The notes: generated by a model from the sequence alone, not told the origin. Shown: positions 26,056 through 35,255, numbered from the stretch's first letter. The stretch is 39,438 nucleotides of DNA from Syntrophomonadaceae bacterium (GCA_012718855.1 JAAYBS010000100.1:1-39438); one strand, 5' to 3'. Made by a program: numbers and translations.

Positions 26056-26448
26056 TCAAGACTTTGCAGCGGGTTCTATTAAATCAATAAATGCTTTTAG
26101 TATATCCATTTCACTAATAATACCAATTAATTGTTCACCTTCTACTACCGGAAGACCACTAATTTTATATTTAATCAATTTTTGAACCGCAATGGTTATC
26201 TCCTCTTCAGCATTAGCAGTTATTACTTTTTTGGTCATAATCCAATCGACCGGTGTCTGGGGAATAACTCCCGGCCTTCTCATGGCTTTTTCAATATCAT
26301 GTTCTACAATCATTCCCACTAATTTACCGTCAACAGTAACCGGAAGCCTACGTATACCATGTTCATGCATTTTTTGCAAAGCTTCTTCAATTGATAACCG
26401 ATCATTTATGGAAATTACTTGCCGGGTCATTAAATCCTTAACTTTCAA
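26056..26448 (-). CDS. CBS-pair domain protein
   Basis: A protein of about 130 residues made of two CBS domains and little else. MKVKDLMTRQVISI, IRRLPVTVDGKLVGMIVEHDI, IMTKKVITAN and ISGLPVVEGEQLIGIISEMDIL give the repeated pattern. CBS pairs bind adenine nucleotides such as AMP, ATP or SAM and sense energy state. I chose TTG 26448, 5 bases after GGGGGTGA, over the in-frame GTG at 26457, because it yields the canonical CBS start. It is divergent from the Hsp70-like operon. Confidence 0.9.
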   Translation of the reverse strand: MKVKDLMTRQVISINDRLSIEEALQKMHEHGIRRLPVTVDGKLVGMIVEHDIEKAMRRPGVIPQTPVDWIMTKKVITANAEEEITIAVQKLIKYKISGLPVVEGEQLIGIISEMDILKAFIDLIEPAAKS

Positions 26449-26560
26449 CAAAATCACCCCCTATAGCAATATTTTACCACAGGTATCATCCTTAACAGTA
26501 AAAATTAAGCGATACTTTAACCTTGAACATAGTTACGATAAAATAATAGAAAAATAGTAG

Positions 26561-27253
26561 GTGGCTATGCGCAGGATATTAAAGAAAATAAAACAGGGTC
26601 AAAACATTAATGATGAAGAATATCTGCAGTTGATGAATTATATTGAGCAACTGGGTGGGGATTCTTTTGCCTCCTATACGGTTTTTCATAAGCAATATGC
26701 TGCTATTCTTTTTAAAACCTACGCAATTTATCTACCCCCTTTTCCGGTAGGTCTGGATGAATTATATGAGTATTTAACGCAAAATCATGAAGCCATTGAA
26801 AAACTTTCTGATTTACCTGCATCCATAACCTCATTTCCACCTGCTCTGCATCCTTTTTTAAACCATTGTCTAAATTATGATTATGCCTTGCTGCAGCAAT
26901 TACAGAAGTCGTTACCCGATTCTTTACCAAAGCCACTTTCCCTGCCCAGGCCCAGAAGCAGGGAGGTAATATTTAAATATGAGGAAGCCAACCCATATAA
27001 AGAAATTGGTTTAAAAAATCATTTTGAACGCCTGGCACGCTATACTTTTGTAAGTCGTTTGCAGACTTATCGTTACCTGACACGAAGTAAAGCGGTTGAA
27101 GATCGTATTGAAGTAATTGGCGGTGACCAACTGGGAGGTATTTTTACCAATAAGCAAAAGTCTATATACTATTACATCTTCCTTACCGAGTCCGATTTTG
27201 AAAAGGCTAACCAGGCTTGTTATTTGTTGAATCTGGCTTTTTACGGTAAATAA
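26561..27253 (+). CDS. Unrecognised protein, first gene of the Hsp70-like operon
   Basis: A 230-residue soluble, mostly helical protein without signal peptide or membrane segment. The N-terminus is basic (MRRILKKIKQGQ); a proline/arginine-rich linker (KPLSLPRPRSRE, about 144-155) separates two halves. The second half is mixed, with a tyrosine-rich strand near KSIYYYIFL. I recognise no family. The start is GTG 26561 or ATG 26567; the only ribosome-binding sequence (AGGTGG, 26559-26564) overlaps the GTG, so neither is well placed. A 20-base gap to the next gene argues for cotranscription. Confidence 0.75.
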   Translation: MAMRRILKKIKQGQNINDEEYLQLMNYIEQLGGDSFASYTVFHKQYAAILFKTYAIYLPPFPVGLDELYEYLTQNHEAIEKLSDLPASITSFPPALHPFLNHCLNYDYALLQQLQKSLPDSLPKPLSLPRPRSREVIFKYEEANPYKEIGLKNHFERLARYTFVSRLQTYRYLTRSKAVEDRIEVIGGDQLGGIFTNKQKSIYYYIFLTESDFEKANQACYLLNLAFYGK

Positions 27254-27273
27254 ATTTCAAAAAAGGGGTTACT

Positions 27274-28731
27274 ATGAGTCTCAGCAGGTCTGATATCAAT
27301 AACACCAATAATCTGTTTCTGCTTTGGGAACAGGAATTAATAATTAGGAATGATTTACGTCAGGGTGCCCGGTCAGTGCAGGAAGTAAAAATTGAAACGG
27401 CTGACGATCTGGACCTTTTGTATCGTGCCCTTTATTTTAGTGGTAATACAGATTTTTTTACCTTATTAATTAACAACTTATCTAATACTACCGCTCTAAA
27501 TTGGTTAGCAAACGCCCCTGACAGGCTGGTAGAGGAATTCTGGTTGTTTTTACCCTGGTATATGCAACATCATGCCATTTCCCCTGATAATCTGCAGTTT
27601 TTAATTCGCCTGTATAAATCAGAATTAAAACCCGAATATCAAATTATTATTAACCATTTAAATCTAAGCCAGGTTCAATATTTAATTTCCCGAACTGCTA
27701 ATCCCGAACTTAGACAGTTATTAAAGAAGCATGAAACCCTATTAATTAATAAACGTCAGCAGGCCTATTATGGCCTGGCTGATAAAAGCCGGCTTCCCTA
27801 TCCCACTATATATGGAGATAAATCGGATATTATTGTTCAAACTTTGGATTTATTGGCTGCCAGTGAAAAGATACATTTTTCTGATCCTTACGGTTCCGAA
27901 CGTTTTACCCAGCAATTACTGGTTGCGGAAAGTTTGTTTCAATGTGGTTTAATAGACGATAGTATCGCCTATTTAAAAAGGATTTATCGCGAATATGAAC
28001 AGGAAAATCGGCTGGTCGCATTACTGGATGAGCAAAGAATAGTAAAAAATATGAGTCAACAACTACGCAGATTGTTGCCACTGCATTCACTGTTAACTCG
28101 GCAGGTACAACCTAAACAACATGTTCTGTATCTTTATGAACAACATTTTCCCCGTCTGTTACCAGATGAAGCTTCTTTGCTATATCTGGATTTATATCTT
28201 AAATTATTGGATTATCTCAGTAGAGATGACTCAGTTTTCCCCTATGATGTACAATTAATATGCCAACAATTGGAACAAAAACGTCCTGGAGATAAAGAAT
28301 TATTCTCTGTAATGGCTAATAGTTTTTCAACCGGGGAAGAAAACCTGCTGCCAATAACATTGGCCATAAGTAACCGGTTAACATCCATGCCCCATGAAGC
28401 TTTCATACTTTCGGAGTTTCTACGTATCCTGCTGATTAAAGGTTATCTTGTTCAGGATATAGAGATTTTTAACCAGGTTTTAAATACTTATGCTGCCCTG
28501 TGGCACTGGGTTCCCAGCTCTTTATTTATTAACCCGGCTATCGCTGAACAAATCGGTTGGGCCAATTCATCGTTACGCCAATACTTTGAAAAAGTATTGG
28601 ATTTACTACATTATTACCATGATGAAACTTTCTTCCACGAACTGAAAAATCGGGCCGATTTATTTCGTAAAAAAGATGAATCCGCCAGACGTGAAATTTT
28701 ATTTGGAAAGCTTACGGGGGTGATAACTTGA
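27274..28731 (+). CDS. Unrecognised helical-repeat-like protein, Hsp70-like operon
   Basis: A 485-residue soluble protein, leucine-rich and predicted almost entirely helical, with repeated helix pairs of 35-45 residues resembling TPR or HEAT solenoids (for example LLVAESLFQCGLIDDSIAYL around 210-230). No catalytic motif, signal or membrane span is seen. AAAAGGGG precedes the ATG by a few bases. Its stop overlaps the TTG start of the next gene, so the products are likely made in fixed ratio. A scaffold or client-binding adaptor for the Hsp70-like protein is a reasonable but untested inference. Confidence 0.78.
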   Translation: MSLSRSDINNTNNLFLLWEQELIIRNDLRQGARSVQEVKIETADDLDLLYRALYFSGNTDFFTLLINNLSNTTALNWLANAPDRLVEEFWLFLPWYMQHHAISPDNLQFLIRLYKSELKPEYQIIINHLNLSQVQYLISRTANPELRQLLKKHETLLINKRQQAYYGLADKSRLPYPTIYGDKSDIIVQTLDLLAASEKIHFSDPYGSERFTQQLLVAESLFQCGLIDDSIAYLKRIYREYEQENRLVALLDEQRIVKNMSQQLRRLLPLHSLLTRQVQPKQHVLYLYEQHFPRLLPDEASLLYLDLYLKLLDYLSRDDSVFPYDVQLICQQLEQKRPGDKELFSVMANSFSTGEENLLPITLAISNRLTSMPHEAFILSEFLRILLIKGYLVQDIEIFNQVLNTYAALWHWVPSSLFINPAIAEQIGWANSSLRQYFEKVLDLLHYYHDETFFHELKNRADLFRKKDESARREILFGKLTGVIT

Positions 28732-30317
28732 TCGATACCAATATAAATCCCGATTTTTTCGTTAACCAATGGGAAAATTATCTCCGGCAATTACGAATTG
28801 AGGTTGAAAACATTTCCCTGCCCGCTTCTGGTTTGTATAAAGAAATCAATAAACTTGACCAATATCTTTTCGAGATTAATAAATATTACTATAATAGTTT
28901 TCATGAAACCCTATTTCCAATTTATCGTAATACTATTAATGAAGAAGTATCTGCACAATTGCAACTGGCCCATGACGAAGAAACACTGCGTCATGATCTG
29001 CTGACTAACTTGAAACGCTATGCCTATCTTTATAATCAGGTTAAAAATATTTATAGTTTGCTAAAAACCTCCCAGACAGAAACTCATGAAGGTTTACTGA
29101 CCATAACCCGGGATAGGGAACGCCTAAGTATTGACCTCCTATATGCCTTGAAAAGTTTAATGCATTCTTTCGAAAAGTTTTCTCTGATAACTGCACAAAT
29201 ATCAGAATTACTGGCTGATCAGGAATGGCTTAAAGTGGCGCTGAGTTCCCCGGATTATACTTCATTAATTGAGTTGATAATTGATGCCAATTTTGACGAT
29301 CCCCTAAATCAGGAAATATATAATACGATACTGGCCCAATTGCATTATAATTGTAATCTAATCAATGATTTATCAAAACGCCCTATAAATTGGGGAATGA
29401 TCAGGCCAATAATAGAAGAAATTAAAACTGAAACCGGCAAATTAATGGCCCAGCTTACGCTTGGCCCTCAGCAAATCTTATATAAAAATCACCTCTACCG
29501 ACAGTTTTTAATCCATATTCAGTTGCTTCAGACATATACCCATAGTCAGGACGAATCAGGTTTGTTAAACGCACTAAAAGAGTTTAGCATCTGGTCAAGT
29601 AATCTAATGCTGGTTATGGAAAAAAGCCGTTACTATATTGACCGACAGGGAAAAGCATCTCTATATAGCAGCAATACTCTAATGTATTTATCAGTGGATT
29701 TTATTAATCAACTACATGAATTAGTCTCCTCCACAGCCGCTGAGTTAAATCATACTTTGCATAACCTGACCGAAGATGGTCAACCGGATTTTTATTATTT
29801 TAAAGCTACGATAACTGCTTTATTGGAACGAATTATGCCCCGTCTGAAGGAAGCTGCTGAAACTCGGGGTGTAGAAGCAGCCACTCCATTAGCCACCATA
29901 ATTACACGGGTTAATCTGGAATTATCATTTTTGAAAGCTCGTTTGGAACTGTTAGAAGATAAGCAATTACATTCTACTCAAGTGCTTAATCAATACCTGA
30001 GTGCCCATCAGATGATTAATAATTATTTGGAACTGCTGGCCACTATTAAAGCTGATTTGGAACGGTTGCTGGCTCCACGTAATGTTTCCCGTTACTGGAA
30101 GAATTATCAGGTTCGGGTTGAACGCATACCTTTAGAGAAGGGACAGTCTTTCCCCCGGGATTACTGCTACTTATTGGAACCCCACCATCACACAACTAAG
30201 GAAACGGTAAGTGATCCCATCATAGTTCATGAAGAAGGGGACTTGTTTATCATTCGCGTAGACAATGAAACCTTAATTGAAATGCCGCCATTGTTAGTAA
30301 AACAGAAGGAAATATGA
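28728..30317 (+). CDS. Unrecognised coiled-coil protein with weakly GrpE-like C-terminus, Hsp70-like operon
   Basis: A 529-residue soluble protein. Residues 1 to about 450 are long helices with heptad-like leucine spacing. The last 75 residues turn to beta structure (QVRVERIPLEKGQSFP, GDLFIIRVDN, MPPLLVKQ), an order weakly reminiscent of GrpE: a long helix followed by a beta domain that opens the Hsp70 nucleotide site. The neighbouring Hsp70-like gene makes that comparison attractive, but similarity is slight. The start is TTG 28728, set by GGGGGTGA 4 bases upstream and overlapping the previous stop. It ends 3 bases before the Hsp70-like gene. Confidence 0.78.
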   Translation: MIDTNINPDFFVNQWENYLRQLRIEVENISLPASGLYKEINKLDQYLFEINKYYYNSFHETLFPIYRNTINEEVSAQLQLAHDEETLRHDLLTNLKRYAYLYNQVKNIYSLLKTSQTETHEGLLTITRDRERLSIDLLYALKSLMHSFEKFSLITAQISELLADQEWLKVALSSPDYTSLIELIIDANFDDPLNQEIYNTILAQLHYNCNLINDLSKRPINWGMIRPIIEEIKTETGKLMAQLTLGPQQILYKNHLYRQFLIHIQLLQTYTHSQDESGLLNALKEFSIWSSNLMLVMEKSRYYIDRQGKASLYSSNTLMYLSVDFINQLHELVSSTAAELNHTLHNLTEDGQPDFYYFKATITALLERIMPRLKEAAETRGVEAATPLATIITRVNLELSFLKARLELLEDKQLHSTQVLNQYLSAHQMINNYLELLATIKADLERLLAPRNVSRYWKNYQVRVERIPLEKGQSFPRDYCYLLEPHHHTTKETVSDPIIVHEEGDLFIIRVDNETLIEMPPLLVKQKEI

Positions 30318-30320
30318 TAT

Positions 30321-31982
30321 ATGCATCTGGGACTTGATTTTGGAACTTCATACACCAAACTGGGTTATATTAAAAACGATAGTTTTGTAAATTTATGCCC
30401 TGAGGAACGCATCCCTTCTCTGGCCTCTTTACATAAAAAGGATAATTCATTAATATATGGACATATTGGTATTGAAACTCTGCCTGCTGAACTTACCACC
30501 TGGCCGTTTTTTAAACTGGCCTTAAAAAGAAATCGACATGTTTATCTGGGTAATTACTCCCTATTGGAGATTTTAACCGGTTATTTCGCTTTTATTAAAA
30601 ATCAGTATCTGCAAAATATTAACGATAATATAGATTCACTCACCATATCTGTACCCAATTATTTTGGTATGAATGCACGCAGAATCATCCTGCAGGCTGC
30701 CAAACAAGTATTTCCCTCTGCCAGACATGCGCTGCTTCCTGAACCGGTGGCAGCCATATTAGGCTATAATTTGCTGACTGATAAACCAATTAGCGGTGAA
30801 GTACTAAGTATTGATATCGGTGGTGGAACTTCTGATATAAGCTTTGTATCTTTAGCTGAGGATAAGCAGGAGATATTACTGGAAACCCAGCTGCAAATGG
30901 GGCATGATGCTTTTTCCGGTTCTGAAATAGATCGGGCCATCATTCAAAATATATTTTTCTCCCTTGGCTTTCAAGAGGAATCCGATGATTTTTTTTCACA
31001 GGTATTTAACCCCTCTTTCAGTCAAAGCTTTACCTATTATCAATTATTACGCGAAGCGGAAAAGGTGAAAATTGCCCTTAACCATCAATTTAGTGAAAAG
31101 GCAACCATACCTGACTTAAATAATAATTACCAAAAACTATCATTGGAAATTAATCGTGATTTATTTGTCCAGCGTTTACAACCAGTCTTTAACCGTTTAT
31201 ATAATTATATTGATAATACAGTTAAAAATCGTGCCAGGCAATTGGGATTATGGCAAAACAACCAATGGATGCTGGATCATATTCTAATAATGGGTGGCGC
31301 ATCAAAAACGCCCGGACTGCAAAAACTACTGCAGGATTTATTTGGCAGCGCTTTGGTTTTTCCTGACGATGTAGAGTTTAATGTAGTACGTGGTCTAAGT
31401 TTATGGGGAGCAAGGCAGGCAGGTACACAGATAAAAACTATCTATCCATTTCAATTTTATCTGCAAACACGGGATATCTATTCCGGAAATCAATCACTGG
31501 AATATCTCCCATTTGATACTGCCAATCTGGAGCTTGATATTAATGCCTGTTATCCTATTGCTTCAATTCCATTAACTTCACCTTTTAATCTCGCCAGTGA
31601 ACCCGATAAATTTCACCTGCGTATTTTTGAAGTTGAGGAACATGACCCTGAATCAGAACTGGAACGATTCTCCGGTCAGGATGCCATCCTGGATTTTCAG
31701 GCCAAAGTCGAACAATTAAATGATCCGTTGGAAATTATTTTTGATTTGAATGATTATTGTTTGAAAATAAATAATTCTTCCATCCCGCAGAACCATCCAT
31801 TAGATTTTATTAACGATGATTTTTTCAGCTTTGGATGGAATTTAGACATTATTAATAATTACCGTTATTTTAAACCAGCTCTGGCTGACTCTGTGAATAG
31901 GCAAATTGATAAGTTTGCTGCTGAAGATGATAACAGTATTCGCTTAAAACTACTATCCATTTTACAGTTATTAACTTCATAA
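30321..31982 (+). CDS. Divergent Hsp70-family ATPase
   Basis: A 553-residue actin/Hsp70-fold ATPase. Phosphate-1 LGLDFGTSYTKLGY (3-16), connect LLPEPVAAILGY (138-149), phosphate-2 SIDIGGGTSDISF (163-175) and adenosine motif ILIMGGASKTPGL (321-333) are all intact, so ATP hydrolysis is likely. The nucleotide domain ends near 368. The remaining 185 residues are shorter than DnaK's and lack the linker DxxPLSLGI and EEVD-like tail, so client binding, if any, must differ. It is not DnaK: no grpE, dnaJ or CIRCE element is adjacent. AGAAGGA precedes the ATG. It closes a four-gene operon. Confidence 0.88.
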   Translation: MHLGLDFGTSYTKLGYIKNDSFVNLCPEERIPSLASLHKKDNSLIYGHIGIETLPAELTTWPFFKLALKRNRHVYLGNYSLLEILTGYFAFIKNQYLQNINDNIDSLTISVPNYFGMNARRIILQAAKQVFPSARHALLPEPVAAILGYNLLTDKPISGEVLSIDIGGGTSDISFVSLAEDKQEILLETQLQMGHDAFSGSEIDRAIIQNIFFSLGFQEESDDFFSQVFNPSFSQSFTYYQLLREAEKVKIALNHQFSEKATIPDLNNNYQKLSLEINRDLFVQRLQPVFNRLYNYIDNTVKNRARQLGLWQNNQWMLDHILIMGGASKTPGLQKLLQDLFGSALVFPDDVEFNVVRGLSLWGARQAGTQIKTIYPFQFYLQTRDIYSGNQSLEYLPFDTANLELDINACYPIASIPLTSPFNLASEPDKFHLRIFEVEEHDPESELERFSGQDAILDFQAKVEQLNDPLEIIFDLNDYCLKINNSSIPQNHPLDFINDDFFSFGWNLDIINNYRYFKPALADSVNRQIDKFAAEDDNSIRLKLLSILQLLTS

Positions 31983-31995
31983 TAACCGGACAACC

Positions 31996-32526
31996 TTATT
32001 TGTTCCACAATCTTGATAACCATGATTTATTACGGGCGTCAGGTTCACTTTTAAACAATTGGATTAATTCATCCAGCTTTTGATCTCGTTCCCGGTGATA
32101 ACGATCAAGTTTATCTTCCAATCTGCGTATACGCAGCTCCAATAACCGGTTTTGTTCAACCAGGGTCTCATTTTGTTCAGCGATTCGTTTTACAGCTGAA
32201 ATAGCTTCCACAAATTCTATGGTTACAACCGGTCCCCGTACAGGCAGCTTTTCGGTTTCTTCCTTATCTGATTGCTCATCTTCATTTTGATTATCAACTT
32301 CAGAACTGTTTTCCAAAGCCATGCGTATGGCAGTTGTATTCAGACCCCGATTTTTTAACTGCAAAACTAATCTTAATGTATCCAGGTCACTTTCAGTATA
32401 TTGACGATCACCGCGTTCATCCCGTAGTATTTTGAGTTTCAGGGAATTCTCCAGATAGCGTAAAGTATGTTGTTCAATATTCAGTAATTCGCTTACCTCA
32501 CCAATTTTATAAAATCTTTCCCCCAT
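31996..32526 (-). CDS. MerR-type DNA-binding protein with C-terminal coiled coil
   Basis: A 176-residue protein. Residues 1-75 are a MerR winged helix (YKIGEVSELLNIEQHTLRYL, DRQYTESDLDTL). An acidic linker (QNEDEQSDKEETEK) follows, then a heptad coiled coil (about 110-160) and a basic, Trp-containing end (SWLSRLWNK) that could be amphipathic. No ligand-binding domain or metal cysteines are present, so it is not a classical MerR sensor; RacA-like chromosome-anchoring proteins share the layout. It ends 13 bases from the Hsp70-like gene, converging on it, with no terminator between. Confidence 0.85.
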   Translation of the reverse strand: MGERFYKIGEVSELLNIEQHTLRYLENSLKLKILRDERGDRQYTESDLDTLRLVLQLKNRGLNTTAIRMALENSSEVDNQNEDEQSDKEETEKLPVRGPVVTIEFVEAISAVKRIAEQNETLVEQNRLLELRIRRLEDKLDRYHRERDQKLDELIQLFKSEPDARNKSWLSRLWNK

Positions 32527-32771
32527 CTGTCACCTTTCCCCCCTTAACTTCATAAATTGTTATCAGGTTAGTCAATAAGGTTTCCAATTACTATTTATCA
32601 CGCTTTAAAATTTAACAACTTCCTGTCAACTGAACGGAAAATCAATACCATAGTTAACTTAATTATGAACTTAATAATTAGCTTTATTGTCAGCCTGATG
32701 CTTCTTTCCCTTCCAAAATACTTTGGGCTCATAAGATCACTATCTAATTAATAACTATTATATGAGCACCG

Positions 32772-32798
32772 CCGTCCGGAATAGGACGGTTTTTTTTT
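32772..32798 (+). terminator. Plus-strand terminator beyond the MerR-type gene
   Basis: CCGTCC/GGACGG stem (6 bp) with a 6-base loop and nine or more T. It is the first clear plus-strand terminator after the Hsp70-like operon, about 790 bases past its last stop codon. Confidence 0.75.
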
Positions 32799-32911
32799 GT
32801 TTTACTTTTATAAACAAAAAAATACCCAAAAAAGACCCTGTATCGTATTGATACACGGCCTCAAGTTTATAAATCAGTTGTTTTGAAATTGAAATCAAAT
32901 TGCTTTTAAAA

Positions 32912-32976
32912 TAAAAAAAACACAGGTGTCCTGACCGTAGCTGCAACTAAAAGAATATGATCAAGACAGCCTGTGT
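32912..32976 (-). terminator. Terminator of the acyl-CoA dehydrogenase gene
   Basis: On the minus strand ACACAGG-C-TGTCTTG pairs with CAGGACA-CCTGTGT, a 14-bp stem with one bulged C and a long loop, followed by eight T. It lies 42 bases after the acyl-CoA dehydrogenase stop. Confidence 0.85.
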
Positions 32977-33017
32977 AAAACAGAACTAGGGGGGACCTAG
33001 CTCATAGGGCAAATTAA

Positions 33018-34850
33018 TTAAACCAGAAATGCTTCTTCTGCAACATCCAGAACTGAAGTATCTCCGTCTTTAATAATCCCCTCAGTACGGAAAACATTGG
33101 GGACGATATTTCTCACATAATATTTGGCAGCATTGACTTTACCATTATAGAAGGCATAGTCATAATGATCTGTTCCCAGCTCGTCAATCTTCTTCTGGGC
33201 AATCAGAGCCTGTTCCATAATCAGTTTTCCGCAATACAGTTCACCGGTAGCATGCAGGATGCGGGTAGCATAAATCGGCATCATATTAATTTTGCCATTC
33301 ATTACATAACCGGCAATTGTATTCTGGATTTCACGGTAGGAAGCTACTGCTCTTTTCAGAATATCCATTTCCTGTTCAAAACCAGCTACCTGGGCATTGT
33401 CAACCGCAAAGTTCTCTATCAGTGACAGCCAATTGGCAAATACACTTCCTTTGCCCATCATCCATTTACGGGCTACCAGGTCCATAGACTGGATATAGTT
33501 GGTTCCTTCCCAGATGGAGTAAATCTTTACATCTCTGGCCAGTTCAGCAATTGGATATTCTTCCGAGTAACCATTGCCGCCATATACCTGCATGGCTTCT
33601 GCGCAGAGTTCCCAGGCTTTATCAGAACAGTAGGCCTTAACAATAGGGGTATTTACTTCGATCAGACTCTGAATATATTTCTTTTCCTCAGCATCCTGAG
33701 TATTTTCAACTACATCAAAATAATAGTAGGTCTGGAAAATCAGAGCCCGCATAGCTTCAAGATGAGCTTTCAGATCAAGCAGCATACGGCGAACATCTTC
33801 ATGTTTGATAATTGGCATGCGATCCGCACGAGGATTAGTAATCGGACGACCCTGAATTCTTTCAGTTGCATAAGCAGCAGCGTTATGATAAGCAACAGCA
33901 GTTTCTGCCAGAGCAGCATGTCCGGTTTCCATGCGGGCACCATTCATCATCTGGAACATCTGAGCCATACCTTCGCCATTGCCTTCAGCATCCGGCGGGT
34001 TACCTAAAATGTAACCGCGGCAGATATTTTCTTCACCAAAAGCCATAACACAGGTTGATGAACCTTTTATGCCCATCTTGTGTTCAATACCCACACAATT
34101 TACATCATTAAACTCTTGAATATTGCCATCATCATCAACCCATTCTCTGGGTACAACGAACAGGGAAATTCCTTTGGTTCCTGGTTTTGCCCCTTCTACA
34201 CGGGCCAGTACCAGATGAACGATATTTTCGGTAATATCCTGTTGTCCACCAGTAATAAAACACTTGGTTCCCTTGATTCTGTATACACCTTCCTGATCAG
34301 TCGGATAGGCTTTCGTCAACAGATCACCAACATCAGAACCGGCATTGGGTTCAGTTAAACACATGGTTCCGCCCCATTCGCCGCTGTACATTTTTTCTCT
34401 GAATAGATTGTTGATCTTTTCACTGCCAAAATTAGCTACCAGGCCTGCAGCTCCGGCAGTAGCCAAAACATAGGGCATCAGGGCAGCATTGGCTCCGGCC
34501 AGGTATTCTCCGCAGGAACGGAACATAACCTGGGGAAGTCGGCCATCATAATGATGGTTTTCGTTGCTGGCACCCCAGCCATTTTCCTGAATAAACCAGT
34601 AAGCATCCTTGAATGATGGGGGAACGGTTACCTGGCCCGCATTAAACTGTGCCTGTACGGCATCATTATCATCTCTTGTGGGTGCAACAACTTCACGGGC
34701 TACTTTTAGTGCTTGTTCCAGGATCATATCAATATCATCTACACCGTAATAATCCTTAAACGCATCATAATTCAGCACCTTTTCAACATCCAGCCATTCT
34801 TTCAGGATAAACCGATGATCTCGAGTTGAATAAAGAAAATTTGAAGCCAC
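33018..34850 (-). CDS. Acyl-CoA dehydrogenase (long form, about 610 residues)
   Basis: An FAD enzyme that introduces the alpha-beta double bond into acyl-CoA, passing electrons to ETF. The middle domain has MCLTEPNAGSDVGDL, and the catalytic base is Glu448 in the IWEGTN motif, preceded by YGGNGYSEEYPIAELARD. The 610-residue length, with a C-terminal helical extension of about 150 residues, marks the long bacterial group rather than the 380-residue short-chain type. AAGGAGG lies 10 bases before GTG 34850. Chain-length specificity cannot be read from sequence. It is divergent from an acetate-type transporter, fitting fatty acid oxidation to acetate. Confidence 0.93.
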   Translation of the reverse strand: MASNFLYSTRDHRFILKEWLDVEKVLNYDAFKDYYGVDDIDMILEQALKVAREVVAPTRDDNDAVQAQFNAGQVTVPPSFKDAYWFIQENGWGASNENHHYDGRLPQVMFRSCGEYLAGANAALMPYVLATAGAAGLVANFGSEKINNLFREKMYSGEWGGTMCLTEPNAGSDVGDLLTKAYPTDQEGVYRIKGTKCFITGGQQDITENIVHLVLARVEGAKPGTKGISLFVVPREWVDDDGNIQEFNDVNCVGIEHKMGIKGSSTCVMAFGEENICRGYILGNPPDAEGNGEGMAQMFQMMNGARMETGHAALAETAVAYHNAAAYATERIQGRPITNPRADRMPIIKHEDVRRMLLDLKAHLEAMRALIFQTYYYFDVVENTQDAEEKKYIQSLIEVNTPIVKAYCSDKAWELCAEAMQVYGGNGYSEEYPIAELARDVKIYSIWEGTNYIQSMDLVARKWMMGKGSVFANWLSLIENFAVDNAQVAGFEQEMDILKRAVASYREIQNTIAGYVMNGKINMMPIYATRILHATGELYCGKLIMEQALIAQKKIDELGTDHYDYAFYNGKVNAAKYYVRNIVPNVFRTEGIIKDGDTSVLDVAEEAFLV

Positions 34851-35255
34851 TCTACAATTACCTCCTTAAAATTTTTACCTCGACCGTTTATACTCATACC
34901 CCTTAAGCCGGGGAATTGGCATGGTATTTTAATCATTATAATAATTGTGTCTAAAAAGTTAAAGACCACAGAGAAAAGTAGAAATATTGGCGCAACTGTT
35001 ATACCTGTACTCATTCCCTACATTTCGGCTATTAAGAGTATTGATACCGTCAAATTTCATTTTGCGCTATAATTACCCGGCTGTCAATTTGTCTAAAATT
35101 ATTAAATAAACAGGAATATGAATATTAATGTGGAATTAATCCTGACAACTTAAGATATTTTTCACATATTTAAATTTAAAAAGGGGGGAAAGGGAGCTTA
35201 ATAAACGTTTACTGACGTTGGGGGTTGTTTAAAAATATTTAATTGGGAGGGTAAT
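34851..35255. promoter_or_regulatory. Divergent control region between acyl-CoA dehydrogenase and acetate transporter
   Basis: A 405-base non-coding, A/T-rich stretch between divergent start codons. It should hold promoters for both genes. A TATAAT (near 35070, plus strand) is present without a well-spaced -35. G-rich runs (AAAAGGGGGGAAAGGGAG near 35179) precede the transporter leader. I found no convincing operator. A 70-codon open frame at 34802-35014 overlaps the dehydrogenase start and is not supported. Confidence 0.45.

Larger units (their letters stand above)
32527..33017. other. 490-base intergenic region with two terminators
   Basis: No gene is supported here. It contains the upstream region of the MerR-type gene, a plus-strand terminator at 32772-32798, a small TGTATC/GATACA hairpin near 32848, and the terminator of the acyl-CoA dehydrogenase. 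A 62-codon open frame at 32758-32946 lies over both terminators and is rejected. Confidence 0.6.

Noticed and set aside
30321-31982. DnaK as the name for the Hsp70-like protein
   Set aside because: Its C-terminal part lacks the canonical linker and substrate domain, and no grpE/dnaJ or CIRCE element is linked.
32700-32798. Small RNA ending at the 32772 terminator
   Set aside because: No convincing promoter lies between the MerR start and the hairpin; read-through from the Hsp70-like operon explains it as well.
32758-32946. 62-codon minus-strand open frame
   Set aside because: It lies over two terminator hairpins and has low-complexity composition without a ribosome binding site.
34802-35014. 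70-codon minus-strand open frame upstream of the acyl-CoA dehydrogenase
   Set aside because: It overlaps the dehydrogenase start in another frame and resembles no protein; the region is a divergent promoter.
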